64,000 nucleotides of DNA from Rhodospirillales bacterium (lineage in GTDB: Bacteria > Pseudomonadota > Alphaproteobacteria > Rhodospirillales > Defluviicoccaceae). Location: NCBI GenBank assembly GCA_016710335.1, contig JADJXQ010000024.1, positions 47,501 to 111,500 on the forward strand, written 5' to 3'. The position numbers and the translations under genes are program-made. Positions 8,096-16,780 of the stretch are shown one piece after another (the stretch's first letter is position 1; each line of letters opens with the position of its first letter). Under the pieces are notes generated by a model that saw nothing but the letters and a program-made list of their open reading frames with translations, was not told the DNA's origin and ran no database searches.

Positions 8096-9220
8096 ATGAC
8101 CCCGTTCGATCGTAACGTCATCCGACAGCTCGGCATCGGCATCGTGTTCGTGACCGCCGGCCTGACCGGCGTGCTATGGCTGAGCCAGTCGCTGCGATTC
8201 GTCGACTTGATCGTCAACCGCGGCCTCGGGACCGGCACGTTCTTTCATCTGATCATGCTATTGCTGCCGGACTTCCTGGTGGTCATTCTGCCGGTGGCAG
8301 TTTTCGTCGCGGTGCTGTTCACGTATGCGCGCCTCCTCAACGACCGGGAAGCGGTGGTGCTGGCGGCCGTGGGAGTGAGCCCTCTGGGCCTCGCCAAACC
8401 GGCCCTGGTCACCGCCGCCGCGGCGACTGCGGCAGCGTATGCGCTCTACTTCACCGTGATCCCGGCGGCGCACCGCACCTTCAAGGAGCTGCAGTGGGAT
8501 ATCCGTTACAACTATTCCCACGTTCTGCTGGAGGAGGGCGCCTTCGCCGACTTCGGCAAGGGTATCACTGTTTATGTCCGCGAGCGGTCGAGCGACGGAT
8601 CGCTGCGCGGCATCCTGGTTCACGATGCGCGCGATCGCGCCGACACCTATACGCTGATGGCCGAGCGGGGAGCGCTGGTGCAGACGGACGAGGGGGCGCG
8701 CGTGGTGCTGTTCAACGGATCGCGCCAACAAGTGGACGAAGAAAGCAACAAATTCTCCATTCTCTATTTCGACCGGTACGCCTTTGATCTCGACCAGAGG
8801 CGGCAGACTCCGGCCAACCGCTTCCGGGAGGCGCGTGAGCGCTCGCTCTCGGAGTTGTTCGACGTGCGCAACGACCCCGGCGTCCCCGAACGGGATTATG
8901 GCAAGTTCATCGTCGAGGCGCACCGGCGCCTGACCGCGCCGGTGGCGTCGGTGGGCTTTACCCTGATCGGCGTCGCCGCCCTGTTGACCGGCCGCTTCCG
9001 GCGCAGCGGCCAGCTTCGCGCGAGCCTCGTCGCCATCGCGCTGGTCACCGCCTTCGCCATGGCGAGCTTGGCAATCGAGAACGTCGCGGCGCGCAACCTG
9101 GCATTCCTGCCGTTGATGTACGCAGGTATTCTGCTGCCGGCCGCCGGCGGTTTGTTCGTTCTGTTACACCAGCCGCAACTTGGCGGGCTGCCTGCCCGCT
9201 TCAGGATGACCGAGGGCTGA
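8096..9220 (+). CDS. lptF: LPS export permease LptF
   Basis: Inner-membrane subunit of the LptB2FG transporter that extracts lipopolysaccharide from the inner membrane and feeds it to the periplasmic bridge. The 374-residue product has the family layout: three N-terminal helices (LGIGIVFVTAGLTGVLW, FHLIMLLLPDFLVVILPVAV with LLPDFLVVILPVA being characteristic, then YARLLNDREAVVL), a periplasmic beta-jellyroll domain in the middle (about 110-260), and three C-terminal helices starting at LTAPVASVGFTLIGVAAL. First gene of the outer-membrane assembly operon; followed by a 132-bp gap containing a palindromic element before lptG. Confidence 0.95.
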   Translation: MTPFDRNVIRQLGIGIVFVTAGLTGVLWLSQSLRFVDLIVNRGLGTGTFFHLIMLLLPDFLVVILPVAVFVAVLFTYARLLNDREAVVLAAVGVSPLGLAKPALVTAAAATAAAYALYFTVIPAAHRTFKELQWDIRYNYSHVLLEEGAFADFGKGITVYVRERSSDGSLRGILVHDARDRADTYTLMAERGALVQTDEGARVVLFNGSRQQVDEESNKFSILYFDRYAFDLDQRRQTPANRFREARERSLSELFDVRNDPGVPERDYGKFIVEAHRRLTAPVASVGFTLIGVAALLTGRFRRSGQLRASLVAIALVTAFAMASLAIENVAARNLAFLPLMYAGILLPAAGGLFVLLHQPQLGGLPARFRMTEG

Positions 9221-9224
9221 GCGC

Positions 9225-9279
9225 CTAGTGCACAGACCCATTCAGATGGTACATCTGACTGGGTCAAATCGTGCACTAG
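9225..9279. repeat. palindromic element between lptF and lptG
   Basis: A 55-bp imperfect palindrome: CTAGTGCAC (9225-9233) pairs with GTGCACTAG (9271-9279), and inner segments ACCCA/TGGGT and TCAGATG/CATCTGA also pair around a GTA centre. Further TGCAC/GTGCA motifs follow before lptG. It looks like a REP/MITE-type insertion or an intra-operon RNA hairpin. Confidence 0.8.
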
Positions 9280-9352
9280 AATCAATTGGTTGCGTGCAGC
9301 GACCGTGCACTCTTTGAATGCACCGCTGCACTAGGGATTGGAACCGACTCGC

Positions 9353-10453
9353 GTGCGACTTTCGCCAACCCTCTCCGTCTACATCGGCCGCCACTACCTG
9401 TTGGCGTTCCTTGTGATGATAGCGCTGTTCCTGGTCATCATTCTGCTCGCCGACAGCATCGAGCTGTTGCGGCGGACCGCCGGCCGGCCCCACGTCGGCT
9501 TCGGCATGGTCCTGGAGATGGCGCTGCTGAAGCTGCCTTACATGGGCCAACGCACTTTTCCGTTCGCCGGTCTGTTCGCGGGCATTCTCCTGTTCTGGCG
9601 CCTGTCGCGGAACCATGAGCTGACGGTGGTGCGCGCCTCCGGCGTTTCGGCATGGCAGTTCCTGGTCCCGGTCCTGTTCGTCGCCTTCGCGTTAGGGGTG
9701 CTCCAGATCACCGTGTTCAACCCATTGTCCGCCACCTTCTTCGCCCGTTACGAGCGGGAAGAAGCGTTCCTGATCGACCAGTCGCGCAACACGCTGGCCA
9801 TTTCCGACAGCGGCCTGTGGCTGCGTCAGGTTGGGGGCTCCGGCCAATCGGTCGTCCATGCCCAGCACGTTCTGCAATTAGACAACGGGATCGAGCTGCG
9901 CGACGTCTCGTTTTTCAACTATGAGGGGACCGACACGTTCGCCGAACGCATCGACGCCGCTTTCGCCCGTCTGGAGAACGGCCACTGGCTGATGCGGGAC
10001 GCCTGGCAGATGACCCCGGAACAACCCTCACGCTTCCATGCCGAGTTGACCTTGCCGACGGATTTGACCGTCGCCCGCATTCAGGACAGCTTTGCCTCAC
10101 CCGAGACGATTTCGTTCTGGCAACTGCCGGAATTCATTGCGACCCTGGAAAGATCGGGGTTCTCGGCAGTCGCCCACCGTCTGCAGTTCAATGCGTTGTT
10201 GGCGGCGCCGCTTCTGATGTGCGCCATGGTGCTCATAGCCGCCAGTTTCAGCCTCCGCCATCCGCGTAAGGGCGGAACGCTCTACGTGGTCGCCGGCGGA
10301 TTATTGTCGGGCTTTGTGCTGTACATATTCTCGGACGTTGTGTTTGCGATCGGGCTGTCAGATCGCCTGCCGATCGCTTTGGCGGCCTGGACCCCGGCGG
10401 TGGTCGCGACCCTGTTGGGCCTGTCGACCTTGCTCCACCTCGAGGATGGGTAG
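9353..10453 (+). CDS. lptG: LPS export permease LptG
   Basis: Partner of LptF in the LptB2FG inner-membrane LPS extractor. About 366 residues; the N-terminus reads SPTLSVYIGRHYLLAFL, as is typical for LptG, followed by transmembrane helices (FLVMIALFLVIILLADSIEL, KLPYMGQRTFPFAGLFAGIL), the cytoplasmic coupling segment RLSRNHELTVVRASGVSAWQF, a periplasmic beta domain (about 130-260), and C-terminal helices (LLMCAMVLIAASFSL, TLYVVAGGLLSGFVLYIFSDVV). The GTG at 9353 fits the family N-terminus; an in-frame TTG at 9338 is an alternative. Followed directly by lptD. Confidence 0.94.
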   Translation: MRLSPTLSVYIGRHYLLAFLVMIALFLVIILLADSIELLRRTAGRPHVGFGMVLEMALLKLPYMGQRTFPFAGLFAGILLFWRLSRNHELTVVRASGVSAWQFLVPVLFVAFALGVLQITVFNPLSATFFARYEREEAFLIDQSRNTLAISDSGLWLRQVGGSGQSVVHAQHVLQLDNGIELRDVSFFNYEGTDTFAERIDAAFARLENGHWLMRDAWQMTPEQPSRFHAELTLPTDLTVARIQDSFASPETISFWQLPEFIATLERSGFSAVAHRLQFNALLAAPLLMCAMVLIAASFSLRHPRKGGTLYVVAGGLLSGFVLYIFSDVVFAIGLSDRLPIALAAWTPAVVATLLGLSTLLHLEDG

Positions 10454-10466
10454 GAAGCACCTGGGG

Positions 10467-12614
10467 ATGCCGACGAGACTGTTCATAGTAGCGCTCATCC
10501 TGTTGACGATCGTGGGAATCGGAGCGGGCACGGCGAAGGCGGCTGGTGCGTCGCCGGCGCTCGACCCGGACCAGCGGGATCTTCCGATCCTGTTCACCGC
10601 CGATGAAGTCAGCCACGACCGGGCGCTCTCCATCGTCCGCGCCAGCGGCAACGTGGAAATCTCCCACGCCGATCGGGTGCTGCTCGCCGATGCCGTCACC
10701 TACAACCAGAATCTTGATCTGGTCACTGCGACCGGCAACATCGCACTGCTGGAGTCCTCCGGCGAGGTGCTGTTCGCCGAGCACATGGAGATCACCGGGG
10801 ACCTCAAGAGCGGCGTCATCGAGGACTTTCGCGCCCTCCTCGCCGATGGCTCGCGGCTTGCCGCCGCCGGCGGACGCCGCCAGGACGGCAACCTTACAGA
10901 GATGCGAAAGGGCGTATACTCGCCTTGCAACCTCTGCGCGGAGGACCCGAGGGCGGCGCCGCTGTGGCAGGTCAAGGCGGTCAGCATCGTGCATGATCAG
11001 GAAGCCAAGGAGATTACTTACTCGGACGCGTGGCTCGAATTCGCCGGGCTGCCGATCGCCTACACTCCGTACCTGTCGCACCCCGACCCAAGCGTCAAAC
11101 GCAAGAGCGGCGTTCTGGTCCCGACGTTCGGCGACGACTCCCTGCTCGGCCTGATCGTCCAGGCTCCGTACTTTTGGGTGATAGACGACACCAAAGACGC
11201 GACGATCACGCCGATCATCACGACCAAGGAGGGGCCCGCCCTCGCGCTCGAATACCGCCAGCGCCTGAAGAAGGGCGAGCTGCAGATGTCCGGCAGCGGG
11301 GCGCATGACTCCAGCGAATTCCTCGGGCACGTGTTCAGCGAGTTTCGGTACGACATCAACGACACGTGGCGCGGCGGCGTCGACTTCGACCGAACCACCG
11401 ACGACACCTATCTCCGCCGCTACGGCTTCGGCAATGAGCGCACACTGACGTCGCGCGGGTTCGTCGAGGGCTTTCGCGGGCGCAACTATCTGACCGGCGG
11501 GGCCTATGCATTTCAGTCGCTGGAGGATGGCGTCGATGATGCGGAGATCCCGTTGGTCTTGCCGATCGTCGACTACAACCATGTGGGGACGGCAGACCGC
11601 TTCGGCGGGCGCCCTACCTTCGACGCGAACCTGGCCGTGCTGACCCGCGAGGACGGAACCGACACGCGTCGGCTGTCGACCCGTGCTGGCTATGAAGTGC
11701 CGTTCCGCGATCCTATCGGCGGCGTCTACACGCTTTCAGCCGGCCTGTGGGGCGACGGCTACCACGTCAGCGATCAAGAGATCGAGGGCGAGCCGGGCGC
11801 GTTCAGCGGCGTCACCGGGCGCGTCTGGCCGCAGGCGGCGCTCGAGTGGCGGATGCCGTTCGTCCGCGCAGACAAGGCTTTCGACCAAGTGATCGAACCG
11901 GTGGTGCAGTTCGTCGTGTCGCCGATTGGCGGCAATCCGGAGGAGATCCCTAACGAGGACAGCCTCGACGTCGAGCTGGCGGAAAACAACGTCATCAGTA
12001 CCGACCGGTTTCCCGGGCTCGATCGGGTGGAAGGGGGCGCCCGCATCAATTACGGTCTCGGCTGGGATCTGTTCCGCCTGGCTGACGGCAGCGCCAGCGC
12101 CTTCGTCGGCCAATCCTATCGCTTCCACGCCGATTCCTCGCCGGAGCCGGCGTCCGGCCTCGACGGCAACCTGTCGGATCTGGTCGGCACCGTCGATCTG
12201 ACGTTTCTGCCATGGTTCGACATGCAATATCGAACCCGCGTCGACCAATCGGAATGGACATTCGCCCGCAACGAGCTGGGTTTCGGCGGCGGCCTCAAGG
12301 CGCTGTACTTGAGCGGGACATATGTATATTTCGCCGACGAGGCTGGCGATGAATTTCAGGGGCGTGAGGAGCTGACCATGACGGCGCGGTCGCAACTGAC
12401 GCGCTTCTGGCGGGGCCGGATTTTCGGCACCCGCGACCTGGCCGAGAATCAGCAGTTGCGGTATGGCATCGGCCTGACCTACGAGGACGAGTGCTTCCTG
12501 TTCGATACCAGGCTGCTGCGCGAGGAATTCCGCGACCGTGATCTTGAACCCAGGGACTCCCTGTTTTTCCGCATTGCCTTGAAGACCATCGGCGACCTGG
12601 GGTTCGGGCTGTGA
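10467..12614 (+). CDS. lptD: LPS-assembly protein LptD
   Basis: Outer-membrane translocon that places LPS in the outer leaflet, working with LptE (a candidate is encoded at 56982-57509). About 715 residues. An N-terminal signal peptide (RLFIVALILLTIVGIGAGTAKAAG) is followed by an OstA/LptA-like beta-taco domain (about 30-150: FTADEVSHDRALSIVRASGNVEI, VLLADAVTYNQ), the conserved YSPCNLC segment, and a long C-terminal beta-barrel with alternating polar and hydrophobic strands ending in FRIALKTIGDLGFGL. ATG at 10467 has AGGAAG nine bases upstream; an ATG at 10446 lacks suitable spacing. The stop overlaps the surA start (GTGA). Confidence 0.95.
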   Translation: MPTRLFIVALILLTIVGIGAGTAKAAGASPALDPDQRDLPILFTADEVSHDRALSIVRASGNVEISHADRVLLADAVTYNQNLDLVTATGNIALLESSGEVLFAEHMEITGDLKSGVIEDFRALLADGSRLAAAGGRRQDGNLTEMRKGVYSPCNLCAEDPRAAPLWQVKAVSIVHDQEAKEITYSDAWLEFAGLPIAYTPYLSHPDPSVKRKSGVLVPTFGDDSLLGLIVQAPYFWVIDDTKDATITPIITTKEGPALALEYRQRLKKGELQMSGSGAHDSSEFLGHVFSEFRYDINDTWRGGVDFDRTTDDTYLRRYGFGNERTLTSRGFVEGFRGRNYLTGGAYAFQSLEDGVDDAEIPLVLPIVDYNHVGTADRFGGRPTFDANLAVLTREDGTDTRRLSTRAGYEVPFRDPIGGVYTLSAGLWGDGYHVSDQEIEGEPGAFSGVTGRVWPQAALEWRMPFVRADKAFDQVIEPVVQFVVSPIGGNPEEIPNEDSLDVELAENNVISTDRFPGLDRVEGGARINYGLGWDLFRLADGSASAFVGQSYRFHADSSPEPASGLDGNLSDLVGTVDLTFLPWFDMQYRTRVDQSEWTFARNELGFGGGLKALYLSGTYVYFADEAGDEFQGREELTMTARSQLTRFWRGRIFGTRDLAENQQLRYGIGLTYEDECFLFDTRLLREEFRDRDLEPRDSLFFRIALKTIGDLGFGL

Positions 12615-13909
12615 GCGGGCGGCGCCCGTCCTCTCTGCGGATGAGCGTGGCCGCCTTGATTCTGGCCGTGGCGTCGGCGGCGGCTTTGCTCGGACAGCCC
12701 ACGCCGGTGCTGGGCCAGAACACGCTGCGCATCGCCGCGGTGGTCAACGACGACATCATTTCCATAGCCGATCTGGAAAATCGCATCACGCTCCTCCTGG
12801 CCACCTCGAACCTCCAGAACACCGAGGCCAACCGCAGCCGCTTTCGCGGCATTGCGCTCCGCGGCCTGATCGATGAGCAGCTCAAGGTCCAGGAAGCGAA
12901 GCGGCTCGAGGTGCGCACCGACCGCGAGGAGGTCGACCGCGCCCTCAGCCAGATCGCCGGACAATTGCGCGTTCCGCCGGAGCAGCTTGCGGAGTTCCTG
13001 CGCCAGAACGGCGTCAGCATGCGCACCTTGCGGGATCAGGTGGAGGCCGAGATCGCTTGGGTCAAGGCCGTCTCCAACCAGATGCGCGGCAAGGTGGACG
13101 TGACGGACGACGAGGTCGCCGCCCGCATCGACCGCATGAGCCGGGACGCCGGCACGCCCGAGTACCGGATCGCAGAAATCTTCCTGCCGGTCACGGACCC
13201 CGGCCAGGATGCGGAGGTCCGCAAGCTGGCCGACAGCCTGCTTCAGCAGATCGCGTCCGGCGCCAGCTTCCCGGCACTGGCGCGCAACTTCTCGCAAGGG
13301 CCGACTGCCGCGGCAGGCGGTGATCTCGGCTACGTGCGCCCGGAGCAGTTGCCGGTCGACCTGCGGGAGGTTGTGGACCGCATGAACCGCGGCGAGCTAT
13401 CGCGGCCGATCCGCACCGTCAACGGCTACTACATCATCGTCGTCATCGACAAACGGGTTTCAGAAGGATTGCAGAGGGGCGCCATCGATATGACCTTGAG
13501 CCGGCTGGTGGTCGCCCTGCCGCCGGAACCGACGCCGCAGGACGTGCAGAACCGGATGGATCGGGCGCGGTCCCTGGCAGCCGGGGCGGCCAGCTGTGGA
13601 GAGCTGGAGGCATTGGCGGGCGAGTCGGATGTGGAGGCTGCCGACAGCCTCGGTCGTGTCGATCTGGACGAGATCCAGGAGCCACTGCGCAGCGCCGTCC
13701 GCACCCTCGCCGTCGGCGAAAAAAGCGCGCCGGTGCGCATCGACGAGGGCATCTCCGTGCTCATGGTGTGTGACCGTCGGGAGGACGCCACCGATGCCGA
13801 GGCTCGCGAGAGGGTTCGCCAGATGCTGGCGAACGAACGCCTGAGCGCCGCGGCGCGCCGCATGCTTCGGGATCTGCAGCGCGAAGCGTTCATCGATATT
13901 CGTCTGTGA
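12611..13909 (+). CDS. surA: peptidylprolyl isomerase / periplasmic chaperone SurA
   Basis: SurA-type periplasmic chaperone that escorts outer-membrane proteins, including LptD, to the Bam machinery. The 432-residue product has a signal peptide (SVAALILAVASAAALLGQPTPVLG), a SurA N-terminal domain (INDD-like start VVNDDIISIADLENRI, about 40-160), one clear parvulin PPIase domain (about 175-275: EYRIAEIFLPV, SFPALARNFSQGPTAAAGGDLGYVRPEQLP written in parts), and a C-terminal region with a weaker second parvulin-like segment and paired cysteines. GTG start overlaps the lptD stop; its own stop overlaps the pdxA start. Confidence 0.92.
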   Translation: MSGRRPSSLRMSVAALILAVASAAALLGQPTPVLGQNTLRIAAVVNDDIISIADLENRITLLLATSNLQNTEANRSRFRGIALRGLIDEQLKVQEAKRLEVRTDREEVDRALSQIAGQLRVPPEQLAEFLRQNGVSMRTLRDQVEAEIAWVKAVSNQMRGKVDVTDDEVAARIDRMSRDAGTPEYRIAEIFLPVTDPGQDAEVRKLADSLLQQIASGASFPALARNFSQGPTAAAGGDLGYVRPEQLPVDLREVVDRMNRGELSRPIRTVNGYYIIVVIDKRVSEGLQRGAIDMTLSRLVVALPPEPTPQDVQNRMDRARSLAAGAASCGELEALAGESDVEAADSLGRVDLDEIQEPLRSAVRTLAVGEKSAPVRIDEGISVLMVCDRREDATDAEARERVRQMLANERLSAAARRMLRDLQREAFIDIRL

Positions 13910-14973
13910 GTGGTAATGCCGCCGGGGCGCATATGAGCGTGACGGCCGCGCCCACGATCCGGCCCCTCGTAATGACGATGGGCGAACCGGCCGGCGTCGG
14001 CGGCGAGATCGCCCTGAAAGCGTGGCTTGGCCGCAAAGGCGACCCAGCCATCCCGGTGTTCGCGGTCATTGATGACGCGGCCCGTCTGGAGCGGCTGGCG
14101 ACGCTGCTCGGCCTTGATGTTCCGATCCGCCCGATTGCGGACATTGCGGACGCCGGCGCGGCGTTCGGCGCCGGTCTGCCGGTTCTGCACCAGCCGCTGG
14201 CGGGGGAAGTCGTGCCGGGACAGCCCAACCCGGACAACGCCCCGGCCGTCATCACCGCCATCACCCGCGCCGTCGCGTTGGTCCAGTCCGGCGCCGCCGG
14301 GGCCGTAGTCACCAACCCGATCCACAAGAAGACCCTCTACCGCAGCGGCTTCGCCTTCCCCGGCCATACCGAGTTCCTTGCCGCCTTGGCCGGCGGCGGC
14401 GCGTATCCGGTGATGATGCTGGTCGGCGGCGGGTTGAGGGTGGTGCCGGTGACGATCCATATGAGGCTGCGGGACGCCATCGATGCGCTCGATGGCGACG
14501 CAATCGTCCGAACGGCGGCGACGACCCACGACGCCCTGCAGCGGGATTTCGGGATCGCCCGGCCGCGGCTGGCGGTCGCCGGCCTCAATCCCCACGCCGG
14601 CGAGGATGGCGACATGGGGTGCGAGGAAATGCAGATCGTCGCCCCGGCAATCGCGCGTCTGCGGGAGCGCGGCCTCGCCGCGTTCGGGCCGGTCCCGCCC
14701 GACACTCTGTTCACCGCGGCGGCGCGCTGCGGCTATGACGCCGCCATCTGCATGTACCACGACCAGGCGCTCATCCCGCTGAAGGCGCTGGCCTTCGACC
14801 AGGGAGTCAACGTCACTTTGGGGCTGCCGTTCGTACGCACCTCGCCGGACCACGGCACCGCCTTCGACATCGCCGGACGCGGCGTCGCGGACGCGCAAAG
14901 CCTGGTTGCGGCGCTGAAGCTGGCGGCGGCCATGGCCGGCCGGCGCGCCGGGCTCGCGACGTTCGTCCGATGA
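13906..14973 (+). CDS. pdxA: 4-hydroxythreonine-4-phosphate dehydrogenase PdxA
   Basis: NAD-dependent step of pyridoxal 5'-phosphate synthesis (DXP-dependent route). The 355 residues carry all family motifs: TMGEPAGVGGEIALK near the N-terminus, VVTNPIHKKTLYRSG, FPGHTEFLAALA, HMRLRDAIDAL, the metal/substrate segment GLNPHAGEDGDMGCEE, PPDTLF, MYHDQALIPLKAL and GLPFVRTSPDHGTAFDIAG. GTG at 13906 overlaps the surA stop in a GTGA; an internal ATG at 13933 with a purine-rich GGGGCG upstream is an equally possible start. Sits in the conserved surA-pdxA-rsmA order. Confidence 0.95.
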   Translation: MSGNAAGAHMSVTAAPTIRPLVMTMGEPAGVGGEIALKAWLGRKGDPAIPVFAVIDDAARLERLATLLGLDVPIRPIADIADAGAAFGAGLPVLHQPLAGEVVPGQPNPDNAPAVITAITRAVALVQSGAAGAVVTNPIHKKTLYRSGFAFPGHTEFLAALAGGGAYPVMMLVGGGLRVVPVTIHMRLRDAIDALDGDAIVRTAATTHDALQRDFGIARPRLAVAGLNPHAGEDGDMGCEEMQIVAPAIARLRERGLAAFGPVPPDTLFTAAARCGYDAAICMYHDQALIPLKALAFDQGVNVTLGLPFVRTSPDHGTAFDIAGRGVADAQSLVAALKLAAAMAGRRAGLATFVR

Positions 14974-15824
14974 GCCCGCCACGCGCGTTGCCGTCTTTGC
15001 CGCCGGTCCGCGATGTCATCGCCCGCCACGGGCTCGATGCTCGACGCTCGCTTGGCCAGCATTTCTTGCTCGACCTCAATCTGACAGCCCGGGTGGCGCG
15101 CGCCGCCGGCGACCTCACCGGGATGTCGGTGATCGAGGTTGGGCCGGGACCGGGCGGCCTCACCCGCGCGCTGCTGGAGGCGGGCGCCGAACGGGTAGTG
15201 GCCATCGAGAAAGATCCCCGCTCCGCCGCGGCAATGAGGGAAATGGCCGCCGCCGTCTCCGATCGGCTCCAGGTGGTGGAGGCGGACGCCCTGACGGTGG
15301 ACCCCGCATCGCTGGCGCCGCCGCCCCGCAAGATCGTCGCCAACCTGCCCTACAATATCTCGATCCCGCTGCTGCTCCTGTGGCTCCGAAACATTGGCGA
15401 CTACGCCGGCTTGACGCTGATGTTCCAGAAAGAGGTCGCCGACCGCCTGACCGCCAACCCCGGCGCTTCGGCGTATGGCCGGCTCACCGTCATCACGCAA
15501 TGGCTGTGCACGGTGCGGCGGGAGTTCAACGTGGACCGCAACGCCTTCACCCCGCCGCCGCGCATCACGTCGACCGTGGTGAGCCTGATACCGCGTCCCG
15601 AGCCGCTGGCGCCGGCGTCGTGGGAGGCTCTGGAGCGGGTCACGGCGGCCGCCTTCGGGCAACGCCGCAAGATGCTGCGCGGCAGCCTCAGATCTCTCCG
15701 CCTCGACCCGGCGAGCGCCGGCATTGCGCCGACCCGGCGCGCCGAGGATCTGTCGGTGGCGGAGTTCTGCGCATTGGCGCGAGCCCTGGGCGATGCCGAC
15801 GCCGGCACAACATCCAGTCCATGA
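14970..15824 (+). CDS. rsmA: 16S rRNA (adenine1518/1519-N6)-dimethyltransferase RsmA
   Basis: KsgA-type enzyme that dimethylates two adjacent adenosines near the 3' end of 16S rRNA during small-subunit maturation. 284 residues with SLGQHFLLDLNLT (26-40 region), SAM-binding motif I VIEVGPGPGGLTRALL, acidic motif IEKDPRS, EADALTVD, and the catalytic NLPYNIS motif; FQKEVADRLTA and FTPPPRITSTVV follow as in the family. The ATG overlaps the pdxA stop (ATGA) and its stop overlaps the next ATG, indicating translational coupling. Confidence 0.96.
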   Translation: MSPPRALPSLPPVRDVIARHGLDARRSLGQHFLLDLNLTARVARAAGDLTGMSVIEVGPGPGGLTRALLEAGAERVVAIEKDPRSAAAMREMAAAVSDRLQVVEADALTVDPASLAPPPRKIVANLPYNISIPLLLLWLRNIGDYAGLTLMFQKEVADRLTANPGASAYGRLTVITQWLCTVRREFNVDRNAFTPPPRITSTVVSLIPRPEPLAPASWEALERVTAAAFGQRRKMLRGSLRSLRLDPASAGIAPTRRAEDLSVAEFCALARALGDADAGTTSSP

Positions 15825-16780
15825 AGATTGGCCGCCAACGTCAGCGCCGCGAGGAAGTTCGGCGAATTGGCGCTTTCTCGGCTTGGATGCTTCTGGCCAT
15901 CGCCGCCCTGTGCTGGGCCGGCAACTTCGTGCTCGGACGCGCCATGCACGCCGAGATTCCGCCGGTGGCCTTCACGTTCTGGCGCTGGACCGTCGCCGGC
16001 CTCGTGCTGCTGCCGTTTGCCGGCCGGGATCTGTGGCGCCACCGCGCCGCCTTCATGCGCCACTGGCCGCTGGCGGTGGCCCTGGCGGCGACCGGCGTCT
16101 GTCTGTTCCACGTTCTTGTCTACACCGCCCTTCACTCCACCACCGCCACCAACGCCGGTCTCATCCTCGCCATCACGCCGCTGGTCATCCCGGTCATGTC
16201 CTATGTCTTCGACAGGACGCCGCTGTCCGTGCGTCAAGCCCTCGGAATCGCGCTGTCGCTGGTCGGCGTCGGCGTCATCATCGTCCGCGGCGATGTGGCG
16301 GTGCTCAGGGGACTGCGCCTCGCCGACGGCGATCTCTGGATGCTGTTGGCGGTGCCCACCTGGGCGCTCTACGCCCTCCTGCTGCGCCACGTGCCGGACG
16401 ACTGGCCGTCGCTGGCGACCATCCTTGCCATCACCGCCTGCGGTCTCGTGATGCTCGCACCCCTGTACGCTTGGGAACTGGCGGTGGTCGGCGGACTTGC
16501 CCTGACTCTCGACAACATCACCGCTCTTGCTTACGTTTCTGTATTCGCGTCGGTCGTCGCCTACATCTGTTGGAACCGCGGCGTCGCCGTGATCGGCGCC
16601 ACCCGGGCCGGGCTGTCCATGCACCTGACGCCGCTGTTCGCCGCGGCGCTGGCGGTCGTGCTGCTAGGAGAGCGCCTGCACCCGTTCCACGCGGTCGGCG
16701 TCGTCCTGATCGGGCTGGGAATCCTGCTCACCGCGACCGAGCGGCCCCGGCCGCTGCGCGTTTCGGAGAAGGGCACATGA
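15821..16780 (+). CDS. EamA/DMT-family transporter
   Basis: A 319-residue inner-membrane protein with two EamA repeats and about ten hydrophobic helices. Seen: ALCWAGNFVLGRAMHAEIPP in helix 1 and PVAFTFWRWTVAGLVLLP in helix 2 (typical first EamA half), TTATNAGLILAITPLVIPVMS, and in the second half GATRAGLSMHLTPLFAAALAVVL with LLGERLHPFHAVGVVLI, the classical DMT ending. Members export metabolites such as amino acids; the substrate here is unknown. The start codon overlaps the rsmA stop (ATGA), and the stop overlaps the following dehydrogenase start, so the three are probably co-transcribed. Confidence 0.9.
   Translation: MKIGRQRQRREEVRRIGAFSAWMLLAIAALCWAGNFVLGRAMHAEIPPVAFTFWRWTVAGLVLLPFAGRDLWRHRAAFMRHWPLAVALAATGVCLFHVLVYTALHSTTATNAGLILAITPLVIPVMSYVFDRTPLSVRQALGIALSLVGVGVIIVRGDVAVLRGLRLADGDLWMLLAVPTWALYALLLRHVPDDWPSLATILAITACGLVMLAPLYAWELAVVGGLALTLDNITALAYVSVFASVVAYICWNRGVAVIGATRAGLSMHLTPLFAAALAVVLLGERLHPFHAVGVVLIGLGILLTATERPRPLRVSEKGT

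Noticed and set aside
13429..14982. A 517-residue minus-strand frame across surA and pdxA
   Set aside because: Spans two well conserved genes on the other strand and shows only low-complexity sequence.
15724..16776. A + strand frame upstream of and joined to the sugar dehydrogenase, which would give a 724-residue protein
   Set aside because: The extra part overlaps the EamA transporter in another frame; the dehydrogenase has its own ATG, signal peptide and ATGA coupling at 16777.
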